A stretch of DNA of 64,000 bases from AE-B3B sp964543295 (GCA_964543295.1 CAZIXA010000006.1:1-64000), one strand, 5' to 3'; shown: positions 41,364-49,407, counted from the stretch's first letter. Program-made: numbers and translations. Notes: a model not told the origin generated them from the sequence alone.

Positions 41364-41477
41364 GCAAGAGCAACATTCATACTCAACTTCAACCCCAAGA
41401 GGCTCAGCAAGGATCTTATCTCTATTTGTCTGGCGGACCTTTATGGCGGCAAGTTTTCTGGCTAGCTCATCAAAAGC
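41364..41477 (-). pseudogene. Internal fragment of the 274-residue protein family
   Basis: The minus strand encodes ELARKLAAIKVRQTNRDK and AEPLGVEVEYE, matching residues about 65-96 of the intact gene at 48580-49404; DNA identity extends over about 95 bases. Nothing else of the gene remains. It lies between the barrel protein and the HU gene. Confidence 0.75.
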
Positions 41478-41549
41478 CATCTAATACCCATCAAATCACC
41501 AGAGCAGGGGAAATCCCCCCTCAAAACAGCCTCCGAATGAGTCTCTTTT

Positions 41550-41577
41550 TTGACACACTCTTGTCTTTAGCTACGAT
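41550..41577 (+). promoter_or_regulatory. Shared-type promoter P2 (HU gene)
   Basis: TTGACA (41550-41555), exactly 16 bases, TACGAT (41572-41577), 45 bases before the HU ATG. The upstream CCTCAAAACAGCCT also belongs to the repeated block. Confidence 0.7.
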
Positions 41578-41622
41578 GACAGCTAATCCTTCACAAACAA
41601 TCACCCAAACGGGGAGGCAAAA

Positions 41623-41895
41623 ATGAACAAAGCAGAATTAGTAGAAGAAGTGGCAAAGCAGACAGGACTAACAAAGAGAACATCTAGGGAAGCGGTTGAT
41701 GCAGTAATCTCAGCCATAACTGACTCCCTGGCCAGAGAAGAAAAAGTTACTTTAGTCGGTTTTGGCACCTTCCAAGTCATGGAAAGAAAGGCACGAAGAG
41801 GAGTCAACCCCCAAACCAGAGGAACTATCCAGATCCCAGCCAAAAAGGTTCCCAAGTTTAGACCGGGGAAGGAGTTAAGGGAAAAGGTAAAATAA
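41623..41895 (+). CDS. hup: HU-family DNA-binding protein
   Basis: A 90-residue histone-like protein. MNKAELVEEVAKQTGLTKR, GFGTFQVMERKARRGVNPQT and KKVPKFRPGKELRE show an ordinary, full-length HU that bends and compacts DNA. The 3' repeat copy C starts at its stop codon. Confidence 0.96.
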   Translation: MNKAELVEEVAKQTGLTKRTSREAVDAVISAITDSLAREEKVTLVGFGTFQVMERKARRGVNPQTRGTIQIPAKKVPKFRPGKELREKVK

Positions 41896-42064
41896 GCAAA
41901 AATAGCTAAAATAATCTTTTATACCAATTCACAAGAACAAAAGACGCACATAGAGGCTCATAGAGCCGTTTTCTCAAGGCAAGGCGACCTATAAGACCTA
42001 GGTAAAATTGAGACTCCTCTATCAAGAGATTTTTATCAAGCCAGTTGTAGGATACAAAGGTTTT
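41896..42064 (+). repeat. Dispersed 3' repeat, copy C
   Basis: Begins at the HU stop codon with AAAAATAGCTAAAATAATC (a degenerate form of the terminator in copy D) and continues through GACGCACATAGAGGCTCATA, GCGACCTATAAGACCTAGG, CTCTATCAAGAG and AGCCAGTTGTAGGATAC. The remaining bases to 42289 hold no gene. Confidence 0.87.
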
Positions 42065-42289
42065 AAAGCAAAACCGCCCTTTGGCAAGATACTCTCCCTG
42101 TTATCAGGATAGAGTTTTATTATTTGAGCAGCCCTAGCCATAGATAAAATATGGAGAAGGCTCACCACTTTATGGGAGGATCCTAATACTAACGTGGGGA
42201 AACACCACCACAGTAATTATAACTAAGTCACCAATTTGTCTAACCCATCAATCTCAAACCCACCTTTTAAAAAGGTAGCTTTATCGTCT

Positions 42290-44014
42290 TCATAATAAGC
42301 CCTCTACTTTATCCTTCAATGTATCTATCTTCTCTCTGGCGATTCTACCTTTAGAATGACACCACATCAAATTAAGTGGCCTTTTGTCTCTTCGATTGCC
42401 TGGTGGAGCGTCAATTCCAAGAAAAGTTTCTATATCTTTATCAAAGAAATCAATAGATTTGGTGAATTCATTTTTTTGCTCCTCAATAAATTGGTTAATA
42501 ATTTCATGTACATTTTTATTCTCGTCTTTGTCCGCTAAAATCGAATGATATATCCCTAATTCTTTTAACAGATTCATATATCTATGAATATTAAACTTTC
42601 CCATTGCGTCTAAAACATAAACTCTCTTTTCCTTTAAATCATACCATTCGTTTTTTATGAGATAGTCAATAAATATTTTCTCTGTAGCTCCTCCGCATAT
42701 AAGCACAATATCGGTAAAAAATGCACAGCACCGCTCTGAATCTAGCCACAAAAGATAACGAATTGCTTCTTCTTCTATTCTCGTAGCATCGTCTGTATCA
42801 CCCATTTTTCTTTTAATTCTGTTTTTTGTGGGTTCATCAACTGACGGATCATTCAATTTACTTTGAAGTAATTGTGCCAGTTCGTTATTTTCCTCAACTA
42901 TAGTCTTTCGTGTATGTTCTGACACTTGAAACACCTGTGTGATGCCGTTTTCCCTCTTTAATTTTATTAAAGCAGAAATATCCTCAATATTCTTACTTAC
43001 AAAAAATGGTGAATGAGTAGCCACAATAATCTGCTGTCCGTCTTCAGAAGACAATGACTTTAAACTGGCGTTAAGAAATTCTTGTTGGCCTGGATGCAAA
43101 AACACCTCAGGTTCGTCAAATTATATCAGAGTAAGTTCTGGCGAAAATTCTTTCTTTTTATAGGTTTTCTTTTCAACATATTGGGAAGAAAGTTTCAGAA
43201 GAGTATAAATCAAGTGTCTTTGTAACCCTTGTCCGAGGTATTTGATGTCTATTTCTTCATCTAAAGTCTTATCTACAGCATAGTGCGAAACTAAGTTTTT
43301 TATTATGTCTTCGGGTCTCACAGGGTTTATGTTTATGTTAAATTCCACCGCCCACTCTTTCAAATTATCATTTATTTCCTTCCTCAATTTACTTAATGAA
43401 AAACCATCTTTGGATGCCTCATCCTTAAATTTAATGTTAAATTCTTCAAAAGCTTTATTTAAACTCACAAAAGAGTCGCTACCTTTAACAACTTTTTTCA
43501 TAACAAAGGTTGTTATGTCCCTTAAAGGCGATGGCCCAGATAACTTCAAAGTTTCATCAATTTTGGTTACTTCTGGGATGTAAATCACCGACCCTAATTT
43601 AGCTTGGGAAATATTTTTTGCACCATAAAACAGGTTTTCTGAGAGAATGCCATTCTCATAACCATATATATTGCTTTGATTGACTTTCACTCTGTTTTTG
43701 TCTTCTGATTTAAGATATTTTCTTACTTTTAGGATATTACCTGGGTTCTCATACTCATCTTTCAAATTGCTAAATTCTTCGTCAGTTAGCAAATATTCTA
43801 GTTCAACCCAGCTTTCAATATCTTCTCTTTGAAACTTTGGGAAATCCGATCTCTCGTTGAATTTAATTCCATCTTCATAGAAAATCCTTAAAGCCGTTAG
43901 AACATTCGATTTCCCCGCATTATTAGCTCCAACAAGCACAGTGTAGTCATAGGGGTCGAATTTCGCCTCTTTTATTGAACGAAAATTATGGATTGTCATT
44001 GATTTTATTTTCAT
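42290..44014 (-). pseudogene. OLD-family ATPase-TOPRIM nuclease with one in-frame stop
   Basis: Read as one frame of 575 codons this is a class 1 OLD-type nuclease: ATPase half with GANNAGKSN (29-37), then the Walker B strand, the ATHSPFFVS switch, and a C-terminal TOPRIM domain (ICGGATEKIF, LADKDENK). A single TAA (43121-43123, codon 298) falls in the Walker B strand just before FDEPE, where Leu (TTA) is expected. Frame is identical on both sides. The pieces alone (43121-44014; 42290-43105 from a GTG) would be inactive. No GajB-like helicase is adjacent. Confidence 0.88.
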
Positions 44015-44111
44015 ATACTCGCCTCATTTAATTTCCAGCCACTTTCTTATAACTCATTATACGAAATCCATCGCTTACCCAAAAACTCCCCTAATACCAT
44101 CCTCTCCTCAT

Positions 44112-44140
44112 AAACTAAGCCAAAACCCAATAATTGTCAA
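44112..44140 (-). promoter_or_regulatory. Promoter for the OLD-type gene
   Basis: Minus strand: TTGACA (44140-44135), a 17-base spacer ending GGCT, then TAGTTT (44117-44112). It diverges from the promoter at 44266, with a palindrome between them. Confidence 0.5.
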
Positions 44141-44157
44141 CCTTTCATAGCTCTACC

Positions 44158-44293
44158 TTAACTTGCGACGTCGCAAGTTTCCACCAAATCCGCACCAAAA
44201 TCCAACCACACCACACTTTCCCCAATTTGTCAAGCTAATCAAACACCTCTCTAAACTGGCCTTCTTTGACACATCCTTCTTTTTCCCTAAGAT
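44158..44293 (+). promoter_or_regulatory. Promoter block P3 with 20-base palindrome
   Basis: Contains AACTTGCGACGTCGCAAGTT (44160-44179), a perfect 20-base palindrome, then CCACCAAATC, TTTGTCAAGCTA, AATCAAACACCTCTC and AAACTGGCCTTC, and finally TTGACA (44266-44271), 16 bases, TAAGAT (44288-44293). The same order recurs at 44774-44936. It drives the DUF3795 gene, whose ATG is 46 bases on. The palindrome may be an operator serving both divergent promoters. Confidence 0.75.
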
Positions 44294-44339
44294 AAAGATA
44301 ATCCTAATGTGAAAGAGGTGAATGAGGGAGGTGTAAAAA

Positions 44340-44629
44340 TGCCAGGCGCATGCGGTTTAGCTTGTGAAGTCTGCGGATTTCGAGAAAAAGGGCTTTGTCT
44401 TGTTGACGGTGGTTGTGTAGCGGGGACCGATCCAAAAGCTCCAGAGAAGCTGGAGAAATTCAAAGCAGCGGCGGGGCATCCCTGCTATGTACTTGAGTGT
44501 GCTATAAAGAATGAGATAGACCACTGCTTTAGATGCGAGAAGTTCCCCTGCAACATCCATTATCATCAACAGGAGATTTATAGTAAGAAACTCCTTGACA
44601 TGATTAAGGAAATGCTAGGAAAGAAGTAA
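44340..44629 (+). CDS. DUF3795 cysteine-rich protein
   Basis: 96 residues with ten cysteines in ACGLACEVCGF, CLVDGGC, HPCYVLEC and CFRCEKFPC patterns, the layout of DUF3795. It probably binds zinc or an iron-sulfur cluster; the function is unknown. I chose the ATG at 44340, after GGGAGGTG, at the same distance from its promoter as in the sister genes. Confidence 0.88.
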
Positions 44630-44672
44630 AGGAATTATGGCCGATACCGAACTTCTCCCTTAGATCTTCGTC

Positions 44673-44760
44673 AGACCCGCAGCTTAGCTCTAACAAGACA
44701 GGCTCCTTGGGCCGAGCAGACCATGACCCTGCCGGGGCTAAGTATCGGGTCTTTAATTTT
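44673..44760 (+). repeat. 57-base repeat, copy 2, within a terminator-like fold
   Basis: The first 57 bases match 36979-37035. Here AGACCCG and CTTAGC at the 5' side can pair with GCTAAG and CGGGTCT at 44736-44752, followed by TTTAATTTT, giving a long branched hairpin with a U-rich tail. It lies 43 bases after the DUF3795 stop and probably ends that transcript. Confidence 0.7.
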
Positions 44761-44773
44761 ACCCCTCTATTTT

Positions 44774-44936
44774 AACTTGCGACGTCGCAACTTTCCACCA
44801 AATCTGCACCATCAAACCCAAAATCACACCACACTTCCACCAGTTTGTCAAGCTAGTCAAAAAGCCGGTCGGAAACCTAATCAAAACACCCCTCAAAACT
44901 GGCCTTCTTTGACACTCTTCACGTTTGAGCTAAGAT
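44774..44936 (+). promoter_or_regulatory. Promoter block P4 with palindrome core
   Basis: Second copy of the block at 44158: TTGCGACGTCGCAA (44777-44790) keeps the inner 14 bases of the palindrome while the outer arm has changed. CCACCAAATCTGCACC, CACACCACACTTCC, TTTGTCAAGCTA and AAACTGGCCTTC follow, then TTGACA (44909-44914), 16 bases, TAAGAT (44931-44936). It drives the flavodoxin gene. Confidence 0.75.
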
Positions 44937-44997
44937 AAAGTCGCTCTTAAACTTTAACCCTAAGAGAGAAAGCGAAGTGAGGAGGTGATAAATAAAA

Positions 44998-45450
44998 ATG
45001 CCCAAGGTTTTAGTTATTTACCATTCTCAGAGTGGCAATACAGAGAAAATGGCTAAAGCAGTGACAAAAGGAGCAAAGAAGGTAAGTGGAACAGAGATTA
45101 TTCTTAAAAAAGCTACAGAAGCAACCTTAGAGGACTTAATTAGTTCATCTGGAATTGCTATCGGTTCTCCAACTTATTTCGGCTATATGGCTGGAGGGGT
45201 AAAAGATTTCTTTGATCGTACTTTTTATCCCTCTCAGGGTAAAGTTACGGGGAAGCCTTGTGTTCTCTTTGTTTCTGGAGGTGGAGGAGGCAAACCAGCT
45301 TTAGAGAGCTTAAAAAGAATGTGCGAGTCCTTTAAGTTTAAGCAAATAGGAGAGGTAACCGCAGGAGGTAAGCCTTCCCCTGGCGTGATTACTGAATGTG
45401 AAAAATTGGGAGAACAATTAGCTAACACGTCGGGGAGGAAAGTAAAATAA
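44998..45450 (+). CDS. Flavodoxin-family protein
   Basis: A 150-residue flavodoxin/WrbA-type FMN protein: phosphate loop HSQSGNTEKMA, IGSPTYFGYMAGGVKDFFDR and FVSGGGGGK. Probably an electron carrier or quinone reductase; the partner is unknown. It has GAGGAGGTG before the ATG. The 3' repeat copy D begins at its stop codon. Confidence 0.93.
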   Translation: MPKVLVIYHSQSGNTEKMAKAVTKGAKKVSGTEIILKKATEATLEDLISSSGIAIGSPTYFGYMAGGVKDFFDRTFYPSQGKVTGKPCVLFVSGGGGGKPALESLKRMCESFKFKQIGEVTAGGKPSPGVITECEKLGEQLANTSGRKVK

Positions 45451-45623
45451 ACAAAAATAGCCAAAATAGGCTTTTTTACCGATTGCCAAGAAAAAAAGAC
45501 GCACATAGAGGCCCATAGAGGCACTTTCTCAAGAATAGACAACCCATATGACCTAGGTAAATTTAAAACTCCTATGTCAAGAGATTTTTTTCAAGCCAGT
45601 TATAGCATACAGAAGTTTTTAGG
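45451..45623 (+). repeat. Dispersed 3' repeat, copy D, starting with a terminator
   Basis: Starts with AAAAATAGCC-AAAATA-GGCTTTTTT (about 45454-45476), a small intrinsic terminator directly after the flavodoxin stop, then GACGCACATAGAGG, ACTTTCTCAAG, GACCTAGGTAAA, TCAAGAGATTTTTTTCAAGC and CAGTTATAG. It aligns with copy C from its first bases. Confidence 0.87.
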
Positions 45624-45638
45624 ATCCCAATATGGCAG

Positions 45639-45695
45639 GCTAGCTTGCCGGTCGTGCTAGCACGAAAAAGTGAAGCTAGCTTCAGTGTTGCTAGC
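45639..45695. repeat. Cluster of four GCTAGC-centred palindromes
   Basis: GCTAGC occurs at 45639, 45656, 45675 and 45690. Two sit in longer perfect palindromes, CGTGCTAGCACG (45653-45664) and TGAAGCTAGCTTCA (45671-45684); the first sits in GGCA-GGCTAGCT-TGCC. The cluster lies between the convergent flavodoxin and methyltransferase genes. Confidence 0.65.
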
Positions 45696-45724
45696 CCCGC
45701 CTAATGGGCGCGAAGTTGCTGGCC

Positions 45725-46282
45725 TCATTGCTTAGTCTTTGCAGCAACCAGCATATCGCGACGCTGACATTCTACTATTGTGAAAAGGCCAGTATTTTCC
45801 ACAATTTCTCTTGCTCTTGACATTTTCATATGTCCAGGATCCATAAAAATAAGGCCATCCTGTTTGAGTAGTCGATGAATCTCCTGAAACAGTGCACCGT
45901 AATCTCCTATCATGTGAAGGGTATCAATGAGTAAAACCAGGTCGATACTTAAACTCTGAATTCCAGTATTATAGGAATCGACCAAGGTCGCCTCTATATT
46001 CATTAAGCCCTCACGAGCGATTTTCTCTTTTACAACACTAATAGCCAGCGGATGGATGTCCACAGCAAAAACTTTACCCTCCTGTCCGACTAACTTTGCT
46101 GCTGGTATTGTGTAGCTACCTGGTCCACATCCATAATCGACCACTACCATTCCTTCCTTTAATGGAATTTTCTTTAGATGTCGTAGTGGCTTGCGGATGA
46201 GGTCTGCGAACTTATACAACCACATCATGCACTTGAAACTAACATCGGGCATCGGTTCAATTTTCTTCTTATTCCCCATCAT
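45725..46282 (-). CDS. Class I SAM-dependent methyltransferase
   Basis: A 185-residue Rossmann-fold methyltransferase with motif I VVDYGCGPGSYT (47-58), AVDIHP as motif II and LLIDTLHMIGDY as motif IV region. The substrate is not evident. It belongs to the small UbiE-like environmental group often seen near redox genes. The minus-strand upstream interval to 46588 holds no further gene. Confidence 0.88.
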   Translation of the reverse strand: MMGNKKKIEPMPDVSFKCMMWLYKFADLIRKPLRHLKKIPLKEGMVVVDYGCGPGSYTIPAAKLVGQEGKVFAVDIHPLAISVVKEKIAREGLMNIEATLVDSYNTGIQSLSIDLVLLIDTLHMIGDYGALFQEIHRLLKQDGLIFMDPGHMKMSRAREIVENTGLFTIVECQRRDMLVAAKTKQ

Positions 46283-46588
46283 TTACTTCTCATCTTTCTC
46301 TAACTCGCGATTTGGCCTACTAAGCTATATCCAAATCTACGCTTCTCCAAAAACTCCCTAACAGCCTCCTTTACCACATAAGGCCATAATCAAAAAGGAG
46401 CAGAGCCTCAAGGCGGAACGACTAAACTACCTTAGAAGGCAAGATGCATTACAGGCTTTTATTGGTAAATACCTGTTATTCTCTACGAGGTCTCTCCTCT
46501 AAGGTTTAATTTAACAAAAGAGAGTTATTAGTCAACCTCTCATCTGCAAAAATCCCAAATCTTCTATTTTCTCTTCTAACTTCTCACC

Positions 46589-46861
46589 TTGGAAGATTTT
46601 GCAAAAAAAAGAACAAGATGCACTGATAAGAGAAGTAATCGGGTCTTTGCCGGTAAGGCAAAGAACCGTACCGTTCTCCTAGTTTATGAAAGGCTCTTAT
46701 ATAAAGAGATCTCGAAAGTTTTAGGCTGTTCGACAAAGGCCGTGGAGCGGCGCCTCTCTTGGGCAAAAATGAATTTAAAAGCTCAAGTTCTACTTAATGA
46801 AGAGAAAATAACGGGGGTTTTTAACAAATTCTGCGTTTATATTAACAGAGCAAGGAGGTAA
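46589..46861 (+). pseudogene. ECF sigma factor region 4 remnant, frameshifted
   Basis: The 3' part encodes the region 4 helix-turn-helix (VYERLLYKEISKVLGCS, TKAVERRLSWAKMNLKAQ). The preceding region 4 start, SLPVRQRTV, lies in another frame and runs into a TAG, so a frameshift near 46670 breaks the gene. Region 2 is absent. It is followed after four bases by a secreted protein that may once have been its target or anti-sigma neighbour. Confidence 0.7.
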
Positions 46862-46865
46862 TCAA

Positions 46866-47462
46866 ATGTTTACTCAAACCAGAAGAACGGCCTTGGTTTT
46901 GGTAGGTATTATGGTGGTCTCGATCTTGATTTCCTCAATGATTGTGGCCGCCCCGGTAGCCTCAGCGCGTACCCGGAGAGATGAACCAAAGAAGACCATC
47001 CGGAGAGATGAACCAAAGAAGACCATAAGGATAAGATTCGCTGACAAAGATATCGACAGACTGATAGCTATTGGCGGGATTTACTTTTTGACTAAAGCAA
47101 TTTCGGAGGCAGGTAAGCAACCCCAAAAGGTGGTCCATGTTTCTCCACCTCCTCCGCGCCACACCTATGTTCCTTCGCCCCAGCCGATCTACACTCCTGG
47201 CGTTAGCAGCACCGTGGTCACGGTGGGAAATGCCACCAATTGGTACGTTTTAGTGAAGATCAACGGCATGGATTTAAATCTTTACCCGGGGGGCGAACAG
47301 GGTCTCTCCTGGACCTATACCGGAAGAGGACACTATGTTGAAGCGGAAGCGTATCTTGATCCCTACCACCAAGAATTAGTGGGAACTTATCAAGGAAATT
47401 TAGTCGGTTATCAGATCCCCTGGAGACTAAATTTTGACTATGGTTCATTTGCGGTTCGGTAG
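46866..47462 (+). CDS. Secreted protein with tandem RRDEPKKTI repeat
   Basis: 198 residues: signal peptide (about 1-34, ending ASA), two exact copies of RRDEPKKTI (37-45, 46-54; a 27-base DNA repeat at 46974-47027), a hydrophobic segment, a proline-rich linker (VSPPPPRHTYVPSPQPIY) and a C-terminal beta domain with NATNWYVLVKING. I do not recognise the family. AGGAGG lies before the ATG. Confidence 0.75.
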   Translation: MFTQTRRTALVLVGIMVVSILISSMIVAAPVASARTRRDEPKKTIRRDEPKKTIRIRFADKDIDRLIAIGGIYFLTKAISEAGKQPQKVVHVSPPPPRHTYVPSPQPIYTPGVSSTVVTVGNATNWYVLVKINGMDLNLYPGGEQGLSWTYTGRGHYVEAEAYLDPYHQELVGTYQGNLVGYQIPWRLNFDYGSFAVR

Positions 47463-48055
47463 ATTGAACTGAAAGGGAACTCACTAATATAATTAGCTCC
47501 AGTTATTTAAAAAACTCGGGATTCCCCAAAAACGTCATATCGTTTTGTCTAGGACCCTGAAATAAAAAAGAATTAACAAGACGACAAACTGAAAAAGGAC
47601 TTTCTGCGTGACAAAGTCCGATATTTTCAGAGACAATTTGGGGAAACTCCCGTATTTTTTCGGTTGTCACTTTCTGTGTAAAAGTAAGACATTCACTACC
47701 TTCCTCTAAACTAAAACCCCCATTTTACCTACATTCCTATCTCCAAATTGACGACATTTTGTCCCCTTTTTATTCAACGTTGACAACTAACTAAAATCAG
47801 CTGCCCTAAACTAAAGAAAAATCTCACAACCCCAACACCACAACTCAAACATCGAACCTCAACACCGAAACCCAAAAATCTAACAACCAAACACTCCCTG
47901 AGCCAAAACCCGTCCAATCTGCGGCACCCACCCATCGTCCAATCCTCGGTGTCTCGGCTGTTCAATACTCGGTACCTAAACGCAAGGAGTAGATCCATAA
48001 ATAAAAACAGGCCCTCAGTAGGCCATTTTTATTATCTTTAAACCAAAACCTGAAC
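47463..48055. other. Intergenic region with hairpin and G-poor tract
   Basis: No convincing gene. A hairpin at about 47596-47618 has GGACTTT / AAAGTCC arms around nine bases, extendable with TGAAAA / TTTTCA. From about 47800 to 47930 the plus strand is almost free of G (runs of C, A and T such as ACCCCAACACCACAACTC), an extreme strand asymmetry; the reverse frame open through it is an artefact of that composition. Confidence 0.6.
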
Positions 48056-48337
48056 TTATCTTACAAACCATCCTCAAAACGGGGAAATATATTTTCTCAT
48101 CTCACCTTTCTCAACCTTCTCCATTTTAAGAACAACATCAGCCGGCCTAAACTCAAAATAGTCTTTCTCATCAAACCAGCCGCAGACAAAATTCCTCAGC
48201 TAAATTCCAGTCCTCAAACTCAAAGCCAGAGCATAAAGAAAAAGCTGAGCCATAGCATATTTCTCCTTAGCCGCCTGGGGCTTAAAATCTCAAAGACGAA
48301 TGTAGCCATTTTCTACAGAAGTCTGATCCAGGAGCAT
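48056..48337 (-). pseudogene. RecB/Cas4-like PD-(D/E)XK nuclease remnant
   Basis: On the minus strand: LLDQTSVENGYIRL, a TGA where Arg is expected, DFKPQAAKEKYAMAQLFLY, ALALSLRTGI, a TAG, then LRNFVCGWFDEKDYFEF and a final stop. The DxK and the following QLFLYAL helix match PD-(D/E)XK nucleases of the RecB/Cas4 type. At least two nonsense codons and no N-terminal part: a dead gene. The family call is by motif only. Confidence 0.55.
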
Positions 48338-48399
48338 CCGTAGCATTAAAGGCGAGCCAGGCGATTATTCATGGTGCGGCAAAGAGTAGGCAACGCCAA

Positions 48400-48475
48400 G
48401 CGGGGGGAGGACAAGAGAGGGGAGGGAGAGAGAAGAAAAAGAGAGGACAGAGGGGGCCCCTCCCCTCCTCCCTAT
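48400..48475 (+). other. Polypurine tract turning into polypyrimidine
   Basis: About 50 nearly pure G/A bases are followed by GGGGGCCCCTCCCCTCCTCCC. Such mirror-like purine/pyrimidine runs can form triplex DNA. No gene overlaps it. The flank to 48579 shows nothing further. Confidence 0.5.
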
Positions 48476-48579
48476 TATAAGTAAAAGAAAGTGGGAAAAT
48501 AGAGGGTTTATGGTCGTAAAAAGATGGGTTTTGGGTAGGATTGGAGGCGGTGAGGAGATGATGCTGATGTGGTAGGATC

Positions 48580-49404
48580 TTAGCTGCCAGCCAGGCGGAT
48601 TAATATTTTTTCATGCTGTCTGCAGAAATCGTTTTTGCTCATAAGCTGAGCCTGGATAAGCTCCTCCTGCCAGTGGGCATTGTAGAGGCGGCAGTTTTTG
48701 TTCTTACAGAAAGGATTGCCGGTGACATGAAAGAACAATGCCTGCATCATATATCCTTTTAGAACCTCGGTTAACCTCAGATCATTATAATCAATGAACT
48801 TGCCTTTAAACTCCTCTTTTAAAGTGAGGAGGCTAACTCCCAGTTGTTGTTTTAAGTAGAAATCCCTCGGTTTGGCTGGTGCCTCAACCACTCCAGTGGT
48901 GGAGATAAGGGAAGGAAAGCCATAAACACTTACCCGGGCGTGATAGCGATGATCATCCTCACTCCAGGTGCCAAACAACTGGTCGGTGAAAATGATGTGA
49001 CAATAATCGAGGCTAAGTTCCTCCTCAGGGACCAAAGGAGAAAGGAGAACCAGGAGTTCAAAACCATCATACAGGATTCCAAAGGATTTAACTTTGCTGT
49101 AAAGAAGTTTTTTTCTTTCATATTCAACTTCCCCTTCAAGAGGCTCAGCAAAAGTCTTATTCCTATTTACCTGGCGAACCCTTATGGCGGCAAGTTTTCT
49201 AGCTAGCTCATTTACCGTAGTCTCTTTCTTTTCGCGAGGTAGATGAGAAAAGTAGTAGGAGAAAAAATCTTCCCTTAGCTCGATTTTAACCTGCTTGAGC
49301 CAGCTTTCGAGATACCCCGCTATTTCCTCAAGATCTAGGCTCTTTGTTCCTGCCCCATTATAGAAATAAATGAAAGAGGGAAGATGGACCGCGGAGGAGA
49401 ACAT
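48580..49404 (-). CDS. Conserved protein of unknown function after thi4
   Basis: 274 residues. The centre has an acidic HIIFTDQLFGTW, a SLISTTGVVEAPAKPRDFY segment and a C-terminal cysteine/histidine set, C-x4-C in FCKNKNCRLYNAHWQEE and later FCRQHEKIL, suggesting metal binding. I do not recognise the family with confidence. It begins three bases after thi4 ends, so it is the last gene of the sulfur operon. Fragments of paralogues lie at 33536 and 41364. Confidence 0.75.
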   Translation of the reverse strand: MFSSAVHLPSFIYFYNGAGTKSLDLEEIAGYLESWLKQVKIELREDFFSYYFSHLPREKKETTVNELARKLAAIRVRQVNRNKTFAEPLEGEVEYERKKLLYSKVKSFGILYDGFELLVLLSPLVPEEELSLDYCHIIFTDQLFGTWSEDDHRYHARVSVYGFPSLISTTGVVEAPAKPRDFYLKQQLGVSLLTLKEEFKGKFIDYNDLRLTEVLKGYMMQALFFHVTGNPFCKNKNCRLYNAHWQEELIQAQLMSKNDFCRQHEKILIRLAGS

Positions 49405-49407
49405 TTC

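Noticed and set aside
42250..42290. Terminator for the OLD-type gene (ACCTTTT/AAAAGGT hairpin)
   Set aside because: The arms exist but no T tract follows on the minus strand; too weak to list.
42290..44014. TAA read as a sense codon (stop recoding)
   Set aside because: Nearly all other genes in the window end normally at TAA, TGA or TAG; one site does not support a changed code or programmed read-through.
46974..47027. Two 27-base direct repeats as a CRISPR or tandem array
   Set aside because: Only two adjacent copies without spacers, in frame inside a coding sequence.
47774..47998. 74-codon minus-strand frame
   Set aside because: It is produced by the G-poor plus-strand tract; the translation has no family features.
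48056..48337. TGA/TAG recoding in the nuclease remnant
   Set aside because: The stops differ from each other, and the gene also lacks its N terminus, so ordinary decay is simpler.
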